Below, in pieces: positions 1 to 9,729 of a stretch of 64,000 nucleotides of DNA (its first letter is position 1; every line of letters starts with the position of its first letter). This stretch comes from Streptomyces megasporus (lineage in GTDB: Bacteria; Actinomycetota; Actinomycetes; Streptomycetales; Streptomycetaceae), in the NCBI RefSeq assembly GCF_000718985.1, contig NZ_JODL01000003.1:186001-250000 (forward strand), written 5' to 3'. Below the pieces are notes generated by a model that was not told where the DNA came from, did not search any database, and was given only the letters and a program-made list of their open reading frames with translations. The position numbers and the translations under genes are program-made.

Positions 1-238
1 GTGTGGTGCCGGGCGCCACGGGGCGCGTGGTGCGGGACAGCTCCATGCCGTCGCCGTCGACGACACCGAGCGGATGGAAGGACGGGGGAGCGGTGGAGGA
101 GGCGGAGAGGGCGGCGACCGGCCCGCCGCCCGGTTCCGCGAGGGCGGGCGGCGCCGGCGCCGCCCCGAGCACGGCGAGGGCCGCGAGGGACACCACGGCA
201 CGTCGGGAGGATCTTCTGCCTTGCGACCCCAGTGACAC
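1..238 (-). CDS. Secreted protein, N-terminal part only (runs off the left edge)
   Basis: Seventy-nine codons are visible from a GTG start; the rest lies outside the window. The N-terminus is an export signal: several arginines (residues 8-13), a hydrophobic stretch VVSLAALAVLG (15-25) and an ALA-E cleavage site near residue 34. A Ser/Ala/Pro-rich segment follows, then the mature start around GVVDGDGMELSRTTRPVAPG. That segment vaguely recalls secreted phosphodiester-glycosidase-type proteins of streptomycetes, but the visible part has no catalytic motif, so no function is assigned. The start has only a weak GGGTGG ribosome site; an in-frame GTG four codons upstream is an alternative. It is separated from the Rieske gene by a terminator-like hairpin, so it probably has its own promoter in 239-369. 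Confidence 0.7.
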   Translation of the reverse strand, partial: MSLGSQGRRSSRRAVVSLAALAVLGAAPAPPALAEPGGGPVAALSASSTAPPSFHPLGVVDGDGMELSRTTRPVAPGTT

Positions 239-369
239 GACACCACCCACAGACGCAGGGAAACACGCGCTTCTTGCGCGTCGGCGTCACAGGGTTCCAA
301 GGCCGACCGGTCCACACCAGAGGGCGTGCGCGAACTCCGGGAGAACAACTCGGAGGGCACAACGCACGC

Positions 370-399
370 CGCCCGTCCGGCCGTTGGGTCGGACGGGCG
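370..399 (-). terminator. Hairpin downstream of the Rieske gene
   Basis: A 10-bp perfect inverted repeat (CGCCCGTCCG / CGGACGGGCG) with a 10-nt loop lies about 50 nt past the Rieske stop codon. It has no T-run, as is usual for streptomycete terminators. It would separate the Rieske gene from the next gene on the same strand. Confidence 0.55.
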
Positions 400-450
400 T
401 ACGGACGACGGGAGGCGTCTGAAGGACGGGAGGGCGGCGGGGCCCGTCGA

Positions 451-891
451 TCAGTCGCCGGGGCCGGCGATGAGCCTGCCGCCCTCCACCCGGATCGGGA
501 CCTCGGGCAGCGGCGCGTTCGCCGGGCCCGTCAGCACCTCGCCGTTGGTGGTGTCGAAGCGGCTGCCGTGACAGGTGCAGTCGCCCTCCAACTCCTTCAC
601 CGAGGTCAGCACGCAGCCGGCGTGGGTGCACACGGCTCCGAACGCCTTGAAGTCGCCCCGGGTGGGTTGTGAGACGACCAGCCTCCGCTCCCGGTAGAGG
701 CGGGAGCCGCCGACCGGAACGTCGTCGGCGGGGCCGAGGTCCACCGGAGCGGTCGGGACGGCCTGCCGGGGATCCCGGCCGCCCGAGCCCGAACCCGAGC
801 AGGCGGTCAGACCGGTCAGGCCGAATCCGGCGGCCCCGGTGAGTGCCGCGCCGCGCAGCACCGTACGGCGACCGGGGGACGGGGTGCTCAT
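451..891 (-). CDS. Rieske [2Fe-2S] protein with Tat signal and lipobox
   Basis: A 146-aa protein. The N-terminus has a twin-arginine motif (GRRTVLRG, residues 7-14), a hydrophobic segment and a lipobox LTAC with the lipidation cysteine at 31. It should therefore be exported folded and anchored on the outer face of the membrane. The Rieske cluster ligands are clear: CTHAGC (88-93) and CTCHGS (105-110), giving Cys88/His90 and Cys107/His108; Cys93 and Cys105 could form the usual disulfide. This is the size of a stand-alone ferredoxin-type Rieske domain, with no oxygenase catalytic domain. The ATG at 891 is preferred over the upstream ATG pair at 972 because it starts directly at the Tat signal. 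It follows uvrA on the same strand, but a hairpin separates them. The redox partner is unknown. Confidence 0.88.
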   Translation of the reverse strand: MSTPSPGRRTVLRGAALTGAAGFGLTGLTACSGSGSGGRDPRQAVPTAPVDLGPADDVPVGGSRLYRERRLVVSQPTRGDFKAFGAVCTHAGCVLTSVKELEGDCTCHGSRFDTTNGEVLTGPANAPLPEVPIRVEGGRLIAGPGD

Positions 892-976
892 GGTCGTTCT
901 CTCCTCGTTCTCTCGCGGCCCCCGTCGATCCGTCGGCCTCGCGGTGTCGAGGGAGGCGACCGTCGCCATCATCGCA

Positions 977-1014
977 GGCGCCCTCCGCCCGCCGGTGCGG
1001 GGGTGGAGGGCGCC
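977..1014 (-). terminator. Terminator-like hairpin after uvrA
   Basis: GGCGCCCTCC at 977-986 pairs perfectly with GGAGGGCGCC at 1005-1014. The stem extends by four further pairs (one G-U), giving about 14 bp with a 10-nt loop. It lies just after the uvrA stop and would end uvrA transcription before the Rieske gene. Confidence 0.65.
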
Positions 1015-1029
1015 CGGACTTCCGGTGCC

Positions 1030-3876
1030 TCAGGGTTTCGACGGCAGGATGTCCCGGAGGAACTTGCCGGTGTGGCTCTCCGGGACGTCCGCGACCTGCT
1101 CCGGGGTGCCCTGGGCGACGACCAGGCCACCGCCGCTGCCGCCCTCCGGGCCCATGTCCACGACCCAGTCCGCCGTCTTGATCACATCGAGGTTGTGCTC
1201 GATGACGATCACCGTGTTGCCCTTGTCGACCAGCCCGGACAGCACCTCGATCAGCTTGCGGATGTCCTCGAAGTGCAGGCCGGTGGTGGGCTCGTCCAGG
1301 ACGTAGACCGTGCGCCCGGTGGAGCGCTTCTGCAACTCGGCGGCGAGCTTCACCCGCTGCGCCTCGCCGCCGGAGAGCGTCGTGGCGGGCTGGCCGAGCC
1401 TAACGTAGCCGAGCCCGACGTCGTTGAGGGTGCGCAGGTGACGGGCGATGGCGGGAACGGCCTCGAAGAACCCCAAGGCCTGCTCGATGGGCATGTCCAA
1501 CACCTCGGCGATGGACTTGCCCTTGTAGTGGACCTCCAGCGTCTCCCGGTTGTAGCGCGCGCCGTGGCAGACCTCGCACGGCACGTACACGTCGGGGAGG
1601 AAGTTCATCTCGATCTTGATCGTGCCGTCGCCCGAGCAGTTCTCGCAGCGACCGCCCTTGACGTTGAAGGAGAAGCGCCCCGGCTGGTAGCCGCGCACCT
1701 TCGCCTCCGTCGTCTCCGCGAAGAGCTTGCGCACGTGGTCGAAGACACCCGTGTAGGTGGCCGGGTTGGAGCGCGGGGTGCGGCCGATGGGGGACTGGTC
1801 GACGTGCACGACCTTGTCCACCTTCTCGTCGCCCTCGACTCGCACGTGCCGCCCGGGCACCGACTTCGCGCCGTTCAGCTCGCGCGCCAGGTGGGTGTAG
1901 AGGATGTCGTTGACCAGGGTGGACTTGCCCGAGCCGGAGACGCCCGTGACGGCGGTGAGCACGCCCAGGGGGAAGGAGACGTCGATGTTCCGCAGGTTGT
2001 TCTCCTTGGCCCCGCGCACGGTGAGCATCCGCTCGCGGTCCACCGGACGGCGCTCGGCGGGGGTCGGGATGGCCTTCCGCCCCGACAGGTACTGCCCGGT
2101 CAGCGACCCGTCGTTGGCCAGCAGCTCCTTCAACGGGCCGCTGTGCACCACCTTGCCGCCGTGCTCGCCCGCGCCGGGGCCGATGTCCACCACCCAGTCG
2201 GAGGACTTGATGGTGTCCTCGTCGTGCTCGACGACGATCAGGGTGTTGCCCAGGTCGCGCAGCCGCACCAGCGTCTCGATCAGCCGGTGGTTGTCGCGCT
2301 GGTGGAGGCCGATGGAGGGCTCGTCCAGGACGTAGAGCACGCCCACCAGGCCGGAGCCGATCTGGGTCGCCAACCGGATGCGCTGTGCCTCGCCGCCCGA
2401 GAGCGTTCCGGCCGCGCGGTTGAGGGAGAGGTAGTCCAGGCCGACGTCGACCAGGAAGCGCAGCCGCTCGTGGACCTCCTTCAGGACCCGCTCGGCGATG
2501 ACCTTCTCCCGGTCGCTCAGCTTCAGGGAGCCCAGGAACTCGGCGCACTCGCTGATCGACATCGCGGACACCTCCGCGATCGACCTCCCCTGCACCGTCA
2601 CGGCCAGGATGATCGGCTTCAGCCGCGTCCCCTCGCACGCCGGGCAGGGCACCTCGCGCATGTAGCCCTCGAAGCGCTCCCGGCTGGAGTCCGTCTCGGC
2701 CTCGGAGTGCCGTCGCCGCACATAGGGCACCGCGCCCTCGAAGGCCGTGGTGTAGGACCGCTCCCGTCCGTAGCGGTTGCGGTACCGGACCGCGATCTGG
2801 GTCTTGTGGCCGTGCAGCAGCGCCTTCTTCGCCCGCTGCGGCAGCCCGGCCCAGGGGACGTCGGTGCGGAAGCCCAGGGCGTCGGCCAGCGAGCCGACCA
2901 GCCGGCCGAAGTACTCCTTGGTGTGCCCGTGCGACCAGGGGTGGATGGCGCCCTCGTCCAGGGACTTGTCCTCGTCCGGGACGATCAGCTCCGGATCGAC
3001 CTCCATCCGGGTGCCGATGCCGGTGCACTCCGGGCAGGCGCCGAAGGGAGAGTTGAAGGAGAACGAGCGCGGCTCCAGCTCCTCGAACGACAGGTCGTCG
3101 TACGGGCAGTACAGGTGCTCGGAGAACATCCGCTCGCGCTGCGGGTCGTCCTCGTCCAGGTCGACGAAGTCCAGGACGACCATGCCGCCCGAGAGTCCGA
3201 GCGCGGTCTCCACGGAGTCGGTCAGCCGCCGCTTGGCGCTCTCCTTCACCGTCAGGCGGTCCACGACCACCTCGATGGTGTGCTTCTCCTGCTTCTTCAG
3301 CGTCGGCGGATCGGAGAGCTGGACCGTGGCGCCGTCCACCCGGGCGCGGCTGTAGCCCTTGGCCTGCAACTCGGCGAAGAGGTCGACGAACTCGCCTTTG
3401 CGCTGGCGCACCAGCGGGGAGAGCACCTGGAAGCGGCTGCCCTCCTCCAGGGAGAGGACCTTGTCCACGATGGCCTGCGGGGACTGCCGGGAGATCGGGC
3501 GCCCGCACTCGGGACAGTGCGGCTTGCCGATCCGGGCGAACAGCAGGCGGAGGTAGTCGTAGACCTCCGTGATGGTGCCGACCGTCGAGCGCGGGTTGCG
3601 CGAGGTGGACTTCTGGTCGATGGAGACCGCCGGGGACAGGCCCTCGATGAAGTCCACATCCGGTTTGTCCATCTGGCCCAGGAACTGCCGGGCGTAGGAG
3701 GACAGCGACTCCACGTAGCGACGCTGTCCCTCGGCGAAGATCGTGTCGAAGGCGAGCGATGACTTGCCCGACCCCGACAGCCCGGTGAAGACGATGAGGG
3801 AGTCGCGGGGGAGGTCGAGCGAGACGTTCTTGAGGTTGTGCTCGCGAGCGCCACGAACGATGAGACGGTCGGCCAC
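1030..3876 (-). CDS. uvrA: Excinuclease ABC subunit A
   Basis: A 948-aa protein, the usual length for UvrA, the damage-recognition ATPase of nucleotide excision repair. It has two ABC modules. The first Walker A is GLSGSGKSS at residues 32-40; the second reads [10 protein letters not shown]. Both signature motifs are present ([12 protein letters not shown] and [12 protein letters not shown]). Zinc-finger cysteine pairs are visible as CPECG and as CENC/CEVC. The GTG start at 3876 gives the family-typical N-terminus [15 protein letters not shown], with an AAAGG ribosome site 11 nt upstream; the reading frame extends to 3969 but that extension looks non-coding. uvrC lies close by on the opposite strand. 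No LexA-type box was found in the 176-nt region shared with the divergent neighbour. Confidence 0.97.
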   Translation of the reverse strand: MADRLIVRGAREHNLKNVSLDLPRDSLIVFTGLSGSGKSSLAFDTIFAEGQRRYVESLSSYARQFLGQMDKPDVDFIEGLSPAVSIDQKSTSRNPRSTVGTITEVYDYLRLLFARIGKPHCPECGRPISRQSPQAIVDKVLSLEEGSRFQVLSPLVRQRKGEFVDLFAELQAKGYSRARVDGATVQLSDPPTLKKQEKHTIEVVVDRLTVKESAKRRLTDSVETALGLSGGMVVLDFVDLDEDDPQRERMFSEHLYCPYDDLSFEELEPRSFSFNSPFGACPECTGIGTRMEVDPELIVPDEDKSLDEGAIHPWSHGHTKEYFGRLVGSLADALGFRTDVPWAGLPQRAKKALLHGHKTQIAVRYRNRYGRERSYTTAFEGAVPYVRRRHSEAETDSSRERFEGYMREVPCPACEGTRLKPIILAVTVQGRSIAEVSAMSISECAEFLGSLKLSDREKVIAERVLKEVHERLRFLVDVGLDYLSLNRAAGTLSGGEAQRIRLATQIGSGLVGVLYVLDEPSIGLHQRDNHRLIETLVRLRDLGNTLIVVEHDEDTIKSSDWVVDIGPGAGEHGGKVVHSGPLKELLANDGSLTGQYLSGRKAIPTPAERRPVDRERMLTVRGAKENNLRNIDVSFPLGVLTAVTGVSGSGKSTLVNDILYTHLARELNGAKSVPGRHVRVEGDEKVDKVVHVDQSPIGRTPRSNPATYTGVFDHVRKLFAETTEAKVRGYQPGRFSFNVKGGRCENCSGDGTIKIEMNFLPDVYVPCEVCHGARYNRETLEVHYKGKSIAEVLDMPIEQALGFFEAVPAIARHLRTLNDVGLGYVRLGQPATTLSGGEAQRVKLAAELQKRSTGRTVYVLDEPTTGLHFEDIRKLIEVLSGLVDKGNTVIVIEHNLDVIKTADWVVDMGPEGGSGGGLVVAQGTPEQVADVPESHTGKFLRDILPSKP

Positions 3877-4040
3877 GCCGGTTGGCACCTTTCGTGTGGG
3901 TTGGAGGGGACGGAGCCCCCGCCCCAGGGTAGGGGGAGCGCCGCCGTGATGCGGAAAATCGGTGCGCATCGCGAGCTTATAGCACGTGTATTCGATTTAC
4001 GGGCGCTCCTCTTTCACTTCACCCGAAGGGGTGGTGGCGC

Positions 4041-4046
4041 TAGCTT
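4041..4046 (+). promoter_or_regulatory. -10 box of a probable leaderless promoter
   Basis: TAGCTT lies 6 nt before the ATG at 4053. A TTCACC element at 4018-4023, 17 nt further upstream, could be the -35. With this spacing transcription would begin at or next to the start codon. No convincing ribosome site exists. Confidence 0.45.
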
Positions 4047-4052
4047 TGGATC

Positions 4053-4754
4053 ATGACCTCTCCTGCCGACGACATCGCCGCCCTGCGGGACTCCACCGAC
4101 CGCCTCCTGGCCGCCGTGGAGAAGCTGGACGACTCCTCCGTCGCCGCCCCCTCGCTGCTGCCCGGCTGGACCCGCGGCCACGTCCTGGCCCACCTCGCCC
4201 GCAACGCCGACGCCCTGGGCAACGTGCTCGCCGGCCGCCCGATGTACACCGACGCCGAGACGCGCGAGGCCGACATCGAGCGCGACGCGCCCCGCTCCCC
4301 GGCGGCCCACCTGGAGGATCTGCGCACCAGCGCCGCCGCCCTGGAGCGGGCGATGGTCGACCGCCCCGACGAGCAGTGGGGCGTCACCGTCGCGCTGCGC
4401 AACGGCGTCACCGACCTCGCCTCCTCCGTCCCCTTCCGCCGCCGGATCGAGGTCGAGCTCCACCACGTGGACCTCGGCGTCGGCTACACCCTCGACGACC
4501 TCCCCGGCGACTTCGTCGACCGCGAGCTGGACGTCATGGCCCGACGCTTCGCCGGCCACCCCCGCGTGCACCCGCTGGAACTGCGCGCCGAGGACGGCCG
4601 CGTCCTGCGCACCGGCCGCGAGGCCGGGGAAGGGGAGCGGGCCGTGGTCGTCGCGGGCTCGCCCACCGCCCTCGTGGGCTGGCTCACCGGCCGCGCGACG
4701 GGCACCGGACTCACCGCGTCCGGCGGAGTCCTGCCTCCCCTGCCGCCTCTCTGA
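4053..4754 (+). CDS. Maleylpyruvate isomerase family / mycothiol-type DinB-fold protein
   Basis: A 233-aa cytoplasmic protein. The N-terminal half looks like the MDMPI/DinB four-helix domain: ALRDSTDRLLAAVEKLDD, then LLPGWTRGHVLAHLARNADAL with the metal-binding histidine region. A later histidine motif reads EVELHHVDLGVGY. The rest is the smaller C-terminal domain of the same family. Members are mycothiol-dependent isomerases or transferases; streptomycetes use mycothiol, so a mycothiol-linked reaction is plausible, but the substrate cannot be read. The next gene is an MBL-fold hydrolase 49 nt downstream on the same strand, and both could share a transcript. The ATG sits 6 nt after a TAnnnT box, suggesting leaderless expression. 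Confidence 0.82.
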   Translation: MTSPADDIAALRDSTDRLLAAVEKLDDSSVAAPSLLPGWTRGHVLAHLARNADALGNVLAGRPMYTDAETREADIERDAPRSPAAHLEDLRTSAAALERAMVDRPDEQWGVTVALRNGVTDLASSVPFRRRIEVELHHVDLGVGYTLDDLPGDFVDRELDVMARRFAGHPRVHPLELRAEDGRVLRTGREAGEGERAVVVAGSPTALVGWLTGRATGTGLTASGGVLPPLPPL

Positions 4755-4803
4755 GACACTGATCGCCGACCGCGCCACCCCCCTCGGAAGGAGCCCCAGT
4801 CCC

Positions 4804-5460
4804 ATGCCGTACACAGGAAAGGTCGCGGTCGGCGGCCCGGCGGACGTCCACGAGCTGACCGACCTGGTGATCTCCAAGGTCGCGGTCGGCCCGATGGAGA
4901 ACAACGCCTACCTGCTGCGCTGCCGCGCCACCGGCGAGCAGCTCCTGATCGACGCCGCCAGCGAGCCCGACACCCTGCTCAAGCTCATCGGCGAGGACGG
5001 CGTCGGCGGGGTCGTCACCACCCACCGCCACCCCGACCACTGGCAGGCCCTCGACACCGTCGTCCAGGCCACCGACGCCCGCACCTACGCCGGGCGCCAC
5101 GACGCCGAGGGCATCCCCGTGCCCACCGACGTCCCGCTGGAGGACGGCGACGCCGTCACCTTCGGCGAGATCACGCTCACCGCCCGCCACCTGCGGGGCC
5201 ACACCCCCGGCTCCATCGCCCTGGTCTACGACGACCCCCACGGCCACCCGCACCTGTTCACCGGCGACTGCCTCTTCCCCGGCGGCGTGGGGAACACCCA
5301 CGGAGACGCCGAGGCGTTCGCCACCCTGCTCCACGACGTGGAGACCAAGCTCTTCGGCGAACTGCCCGACGAGACCTGGGTCTACCCCGGCCACGGCGCC
5401 GACACCACCCTGGGCGCCGAACGCCCCCACCTGGCGGAGTGGCGCGAGCGCGGCTGGTGA
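4804..5460 (+). CDS. MBL-fold metallo-hydrolase (glyoxalase II-like)
   Basis: A 218-aa protein with the metallo-beta-lactamase zinc motif HRHPDH (HxHxDH) around residues 76-81. Further metal ligands fit HLRGHTPGSIALVY, FTGDCLF and the final PGHGADTT. The layout is that of hydroxyacylglutathione-hydrolase-like proteins, which cleave thioesters. With the mycothiol-type protein just upstream, an S-acyl-mycothiol substrate is a reasonable inference but is not shown. AAGGAG lies 11 nt before the ATG. The gene ends before a small hairpin at 5535-5563. Confidence 0.85.
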   Translation: MPYTGKVAVGGPADVHELTDLVISKVAVGPMENNAYLLRCRATGEQLLIDAASEPDTLLKLIGEDGVGGVVTTHRHPDHWQALDTVVQATDARTYAGRHDAEGIPVPTDVPLEDGDAVTFGEITLTARHLRGHTPGSIALVYDDPHGHPHLFTGDCLFPGGVGNTHGDAEAFATLLHDVETKLFGELPDETWVYPGHGADTTLGAERPHLAEWRERGW

Positions 5461-5534
5461 CGGCGTCCGAGGGCCGGTGACGCCCGAGGAACACCCGGAG
5501 AACGAGACGGGGACACGACGGGAGACGACGGGGC

Positions 5535-5563
5535 GGGACGCGGAGCGCCTCCGGGCGCGTCCC
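5535..5563 (+). terminator. Hairpin between the MBL gene and uvrC
   Basis: An 8-bp inverted repeat GGGACGCG / CGCGTCCC with a 13-nt GC-rich loop. A weak terminator candidate that would isolate uvrC transcription. Confidence 0.4.
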
Positions 5564-5582
5564 CTCCGTCGCACGTCGACAG

Positions 5583-5588
5583 TAGGGT
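5583..5588 (+). promoter_or_regulatory. -10 box of a probable leaderless uvrC promoter
   Basis: TAGGGT, a strong actinomycete -10, ends 7 nt before the uvrC ATG at 5596. There is no purine-rich ribosome site in that gap. The expected transcription start therefore coincides with the start codon. No good -35 is seen, which is common in this group. Confidence 0.55.
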
Positions 5589-5595
5589 TGGCCAC

Positions 5596-7647
5596 ATGGC
5601 CGACCCCTCCAGCTACCGTCCCAAGCCGGGAGAGATCCCCGACTCGCCGGGGGTCTACAAGTTCCGCGACGAACACGGCCGGGTGATCTACGTCGGGAAG
5701 GCGAAGAGCCTGCGCCAGCGGCTCTCCTCGTACTTCCAGGACCTGGCGAACCTCCATCCGCGCACCCGCACGATGGTCACCACGGCCGCCTCCGTGGAGT
5801 GGACGGTGGTCTCCACCGAGGTCGAGGCGCTCCAACTGGAGTACTCCTGGATCAAGGAGTTCGACCCCCGGTTCAACGTCAAGTACCGCGACGACAAGAG
5901 CTACCCCTCCCTCGCGGTGACGCTGAACGAGGAGTACCCGCGCGTCCAGGTGATGCGCGGCCCCAAGCGCAAGGGCGTGCGCTACTTCGGGCCGTACGCG
6001 CACGCCTGGGCGATCCGCGAGACGGTGGACCTGATGCTGCGGGTCTTCCCGGTGCGCACCTGCTCAGCCGGGGTCTTCAAGCGCTCCGCGCAGATCGGCC
6101 GGCCCTGCCTGCTCGGCTACATCGGCAAGTGCTCGGCACCCTGCGTCGGCCGGATCTCGGCCGAGGACCACCGTCGACTGGCCGAGGAGTTCTGCGACTT
6201 CATGGCCGGACGTACGGGCGCCCACCTCCGCCGGTTGGAACAGGAGATGCGGGACGCCGCCGAGGAGATGGAGTACGAGAGGGCGGCCCGGCTGCGCGAC
6301 GACATCGAGGCGCTCAAGCGCGCGATGGAGAAGAGCGCCGTGGTCCTCGACGACGCCACCGACGCCGACCTGATAGCGGTGGCGGAGGACGAGCTGGAGG
6401 CCGCCGTCCAGATCTTCCACGTCCGCGGCGGCCGGGTGCGCGGCCAGCGCGGCTGGGTCACCGACAAGGTGGAGGAGGTGGGCACCGCCGGGCTCGTCGA
6501 GCATGCCCTCCAGCAGCTCTACGGCGAGGAGAGCGGCGACGCCGTACCCCGGGAGGTGCTGGTCCAGGCCCTGCCGGAACCCGTGGAGCCGGTCGCCCAG
6601 TGGCTGACGGGCCGGCGGGGCTCGAACGTGAACCTGCGCGTCCCGCAGCGCGGCGACAAGCGCTCCCTGCTGGAGACGGTGCGGCGCAACGCGCAGCAGG
6701 CCCTCGCCCTGCACAAGACCAAGCGCGCCTCCGACCTCACCACCCGCTCCCGCGCCCTGGAGGAGATCACCGAGGCCCTGGGACTGGACTCGGCGCCGCT
6801 GCGCATCGAGTGCTTCGACATCTCCCACCTCCAGGGCGACGACGTGGTGGCCTCGATGGTGGTCTTCGAGGACGGTCTGGCCCGCAAGAGCGAGTACCGG
6901 CGGTTCCAGATCAAGAGCTTCGCGGGCCAGGACGACGTCCGCGCCATGCACGAGGTGATCGGCCGCCGCTTCCGCCGCTACCTCCAGGAGAGGCAGCGCA
7001 CCGGCGAGTGGGCCACGGGCGGACCCGAGGACGGCCCCGAGGGCGCCCTCGAGGACCGAGCGGCGGAGACGGACGGCACGGCCCCGGCCGAGCGGAACGC
7101 GACCGCGGACGGGGACGTCGGCCGGCCCCCCGGCAGGACGGCGCCGCCGAAGTTCGCCTACCCGCCGCAGTTGGTCGTGGTGGACGGCGGGCAACCCCAG
7201 GTGGCCGCCGCGCGGCGGGCCCTGGACGAACTGGGCATCGACGACGTCGCCGTGTGCGGGCTGGCCAAACGCCTGGAGGAGGTGTGGCTGCCGGGCGAGG
7301 ACGACCCGGTGGTCCTGCCCCGCACCAGCGAGGGGCTGTACCTGCTCCAGCGGGTCCGTGACGAGGCCCACCGTTTCGCCATCCGTTACCAGCGGGGCAA
7401 GCGGTCACAATCGATGAAGGCGGGCCCCCTCGACGCCGTCCCCGGCCTCGGGGAGACCCGCAAACAGGCGCTGATCAAGCACTTCGGCTCGGTCAAGCGG
7501 CTGCGGGCCGCCACGGTCGAGCAGATCTGCGAGGTCCCGGGCATCGGCCGCAAGACCGCCGAGACCGTGGCCGAGGCCCTGCGACAGGCGGCTCCGACCG
7601 CGCCGGCGGTGAACACCGCCACGGGTGAGATCCTGGAGGACCGGTGA
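5596..7647 (+). CDS. uvrC: Excinuclease ABC subunit C
   Basis: A 683-aa protein, the dual-incision nuclease of nucleotide excision repair. The N-terminal GIY-YIG nuclease domain is clear ([10 protein letters not shown], then [14 protein letters not shown], about residues 18-43). A UVR helical motif follows near 205-240 ([21 protein letters not shown]). The C-terminal RNase H-like nuclease starts near [11 protein letters not shown] and includes [14 protein letters not shown]. Tandem helix-hairpin-helix motifs end the protein ([24 protein letters not shown]). A charged, low-complexity insert of about 45 residues (roughly 470-515) interrupts the nuclease half, as in other streptomycete UvrC. The start is probably leaderless. 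Confidence 0.97.
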   Translation: MADPSSYRPKPGEIPDSPGVYKFRDEHGRVIYVGKAKSLRQRLSSYFQDLANLHPRTRTMVTTAASVEWTVVSTEVEALQLEYSWIKEFDPRFNVKYRDDKSYPSLAVTLNEEYPRVQVMRGPKRKGVRYFGPYAHAWAIRETVDLMLRVFPVRTCSAGVFKRSAQIGRPCLLGYIGKCSAPCVGRISAEDHRRLAEEFCDFMAGRTGAHLRRLEQEMRDAAEEMEYERAARLRDDIEALKRAMEKSAVVLDDATDADLIAVAEDELEAAVQIFHVRGGRVRGQRGWVTDKVEEVGTAGLVEHALQQLYGEESGDAVPREVLVQALPEPVEPVAQWLTGRRGSNVNLRVPQRGDKRSLLETVRRNAQQALALHKTKRASDLTTRSRALEEITEALGLDSAPLRIECFDISHLQGDDVVASMVVFEDGLARKSEYRRFQIKSFAGQDDVRAMHEVIGRRFRRYLQERQRTGEWATGGPEDGPEGALEDRAAETDGTAPAERNATADGDVGRPPGRTAPPKFAYPPQLVVVDGGQPQVAAARRALDELGIDDVAVCGLAKRLEEVWLPGEDDPVVLPRTSEGLYLLQRVRDEAHRFAIRYQRGKRSQSMKAGPLDAVPGLGETRKQALIKHFGSVKRLRAATVEQICEVPGIGRKTAETVAEALRQAAPTAPAVNTATGEILEDR

Positions 7648-7699
7648 GCACGAGCGGACACGAGTGGCACGAGGGTACGGACAACGGGGGAGAGAGCGG

Positions 7700-8710
7700 A
7701 TGAGCGAGCGAGCAGGAGGCGGAGCGCGGGTGGGCACCGACACGGGCACGGAGGCCACGACCGCCGCGCCCACAGACACGTCCACGTCGACGGACACGGG
7801 CACGGGCACGGCGACCGACACCGGCGGCGCCGGCGGCGACGGGACCGCCGCCATCCCCGAACTGGTGATCATCTCCGGGATGTCCGGCGCGGGCCGCAGC
7901 ACCGCCGCCAAGTGCCTGGAGGACCTCGGCTGGTTCGTGGTGGACAACCTGCCGCCGGCCCTGATCCCGACCATGGTCGACCTGGGCGCCCGCTCGCAGG
8001 GCAACGTCGCGAAGATCGCCGTCGTCGTCGACGTCCGCGGGCGCCGCTTCTTCGACAACCTGCGCGAGTCCCTGGCCGACCTCGACGCCAAGAACGTCAC
8101 CCGCCGGATCGTCTTCCTGGAGGCCTCCGACGAGGCCCTGGTGCGCCGCTTCGAGTCGGTGCGCCGCCCCCACCCCCTCCAGGGCGACGGGCGGATCGTG
8201 GACGGCATCGCCGCCGAGCGGGACCTGCTGCGCGAACTGCGCGGCGACGCCGACCTGGTCATCGACACCTCGGCCCTCAACGTCCACGAACTGCGCGCCA
8301 AGCTCGACGCCCAGTTCGCCGGCGAGGAGGAGCCCGAACTGCGGGCGACCGTGATGTCCTTCGGCTACAAGTACGGCCTCCCGGTCGACGCCGACCTCGT
8401 CGTCGACTGCCGCTTCCTGCCCAATCCGCACTGGGTGCCCGGACTGCGGCCGTACACCGGACTCAACGACGAGGTCGCCCAGTACGTCTTCAACCAGCCC
8501 GGCGCCAAGGAGTTCCTGGACCGCTACGCGGAACTGCTCCAGCTCATCGCCGCGGGCTACCGTCGGGAGGGGAAGCGGTACGTGACCATCGCCGTGGGCT
8601 GCACCGGAGGCAAGCACCGCAGCGTCGCGATGTCCGAGAAGCTCGCCCGTCGCCTGGCCTCCGAGGGCGTCGAGACGGTCGTGGTCCACCGGGACATGGG
8701 ACGCGAGTGA
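7700..8710 (+). CDS. rapZ: RapZ-family P-loop nucleotide-binding protein
   Basis: A 336-aa protein. The conserved part begins near residue 53 (PELVIISGMSGAGRSTAAKCLEDLGW), with the Walker A GMSGAGRS. The C-terminal RapZ domain contains SFGYKYGLP, DCRFLPNPHW and AVGCTGGKHRSV. In E. coli RapZ is an RNase adaptor in amino-sugar control; in actinomycetes the role is not settled. The first 50 residues are a Thr/Asp/Gly-rich low-complexity tail that is not part of the fold. The ATG at 7700 is chosen because GGGGGAGAG precedes it. The stop overlaps the next gene's GTG by 4 nt, so rapZ, yvcK and whiA form one coupled operon. Confidence 0.93.
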   Translation: MSERAGGGARVGTDTGTEATTAAPTDTSTSTDTGTGTATDTGGAGGDGTAAIPELVIISGMSGAGRSTAAKCLEDLGWFVVDNLPPALIPTMVDLGARSQGNVAKIAVVVDVRGRRFFDNLRESLADLDAKNVTRRIVFLEASDEALVRRFESVRRPHPLQGDGRIVDGIAAERDLLRELRGDADLVIDTSALNVHELRAKLDAQFAGEEEPELRATVMSFGYKYGLPVDADLVVDCRFLPNPHWVPGLRPYTGLNDEVAQYVFNQPGAKEFLDRYAELLQLIAAGYRREGKRYVTIAVGCTGGKHRSVAMSEKLARRLASEGVETVVVHRDMGRE

Positions 8711-9729
8711 CCATCCGCACCCGGCGGCTGCGGCGGCTGGTCACCGCCCGCGCGAGCCGCGGAGGGACCCCGAAGGTGGTGGCGCTCGGCGGCGGCATGG
8801 GGCTGTCGGCCTCGCTCGCCGCGCTGCGCCGGATCACCCGCGACCTGACCGCCGTCGTCACCGTCGCCGACGACGGCGGCTCCAGCGGACGCCTCCGCGA
8901 CGAACTGGACGTGCTCCCTCCGGGGGACCTCCGCAAAGCACTGGCCGCGCTGTGCGGCGACGACGAGTGGGGCCGGACCTGGGCCCGGGTCGTCCAGCAC
9001 CGCTTCGTCAGCGGGGGCGAGCTGCACGGACACGCGGTGGGCAACCTCCTCATCGTCGCCCTGTGGGAGCAGCTCGGCGACCACGTCCAGGCCCTGGACC
9101 TGGTCGGCAGACTGCTGGGCGCGCACGGCCGGGTGCTCCCCATGTCCGCCGTCCCGCTGGAGCTGCGGGCGCTGGTGCGCGGCCACGACCCCGCGAGACC
9201 GGACGAGGTGACCACCGTCCGCGGACAGGCCACCGTCGCCCTCACCCCCGGAGAGGTGCAGCAGGTGCACCTGGTCCCGCACGACCCGCCCGCCGTCCCC
9301 GAGGCGGTCGAGGCGGTCCTCGACGCGGACTGGGTGGTGCTCGGACCGGGCTCCTGGTTCTCCTCCGTGATCCCGCACCTGCTGGTGCCCGAACTGCTCA
9401 AAGCGCTCACCGAGACCCGGGCGCGCCGGGTGCTGTCCCTCAACCTCGCGCCGCAGCCGGGGGAGACCGACGGCTTCTCCCCGCAGCGTCATTTGGAGGT
9501 TTTGGCCCGACACGCCCCTAAACTCGCCTTCGACGTGGTGCTGGCCGACCGGGCCGCCGTGCCCGACGAGGAGGGCCTCCGTGACGCCGCCCGGCGGCTC
9601 GGCGGCACGGTCGAGCTGGCGCCGGTGGCCGCGTCCGGCGAGGGTCCGCCCCGACACGACCCGGAACTGTTGGCCGCCGCGTACGACCGTATTTTTCGAA
9701 TGCATGGAAGGATCGGCCCATGGCGATGA
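8707..9729 (+). CDS. yvcK: YvcK/CofD-like UDP-sugar-binding protein
   Basis: A 340-aa cytoplasmic protein of the YvcK family (CofD-like fold; homologues bind UDP-GlcNAc and affect carbon metabolism and cell shape). The nucleotide loop reads [14 protein letters not shown] near residues 22-35, followed by [16 protein letters not shown], which is diagnostic for the family. [15 protein letters not shown] and [14 protein letters not shown] further support it. It starts at a GTG sharing GTGA with the rapZ stop. Its own stop lies 10 nt inside whiA, so translation of all three is likely coupled. Confidence 0.93.
   Translation: MTIRTRRLRRLVTARASRGGTPKVVALGGGMGLSASLAALRRITRDLTAVVTVADDGGSSGRLRDELDVLPPGDLRKALAALCGDDEWGRTWARVVQHRFVSGGELHGHAVGNLLIVALWEQLGDHVQALDLVGRLLGAHGRVLPMSAVPLELRALVRGHDPARPDEVTTVRGQATVALTPGEVQQVHLVPHDPPAVPEAVEAVLDADWVVLGPGSWFSSVIPHLLVPELLKALTETRARRVLSLNLAPQPGETDGFSPQRHLEVLARHAPKLAFDVVLADRAAVPDEEGLRDAARRLGGTVELAPVAASGEGPPRHDPELLAAAYDRIFRMHGRIGPWR

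Noticed and set aside
1003..3762. A long open frame antisense to uvrA, rich in Val, Leu, Gly and Arg.
   Set aside because: It is a typical shadow frame of GC-rich coding DNA; uvrA on the other strand is fully conserved. The same holds for the long frames opposite pgi, sufB, tkt and the dehydratase gene.
3877..3969. An upstream extension of uvrA by 31 codons.
   Set aside because: The family N-terminus starts at [14 protein letters not shown] (3876) and a ribosome site precedes that GTG; the extension lacks any conserved sequence.
3976..3981. TATAAG on the minus strand as the uvrA -10.
   Set aside because: No -35 hexamer at 16-18 nt; AT-rich words are scarce here and this may be chance.
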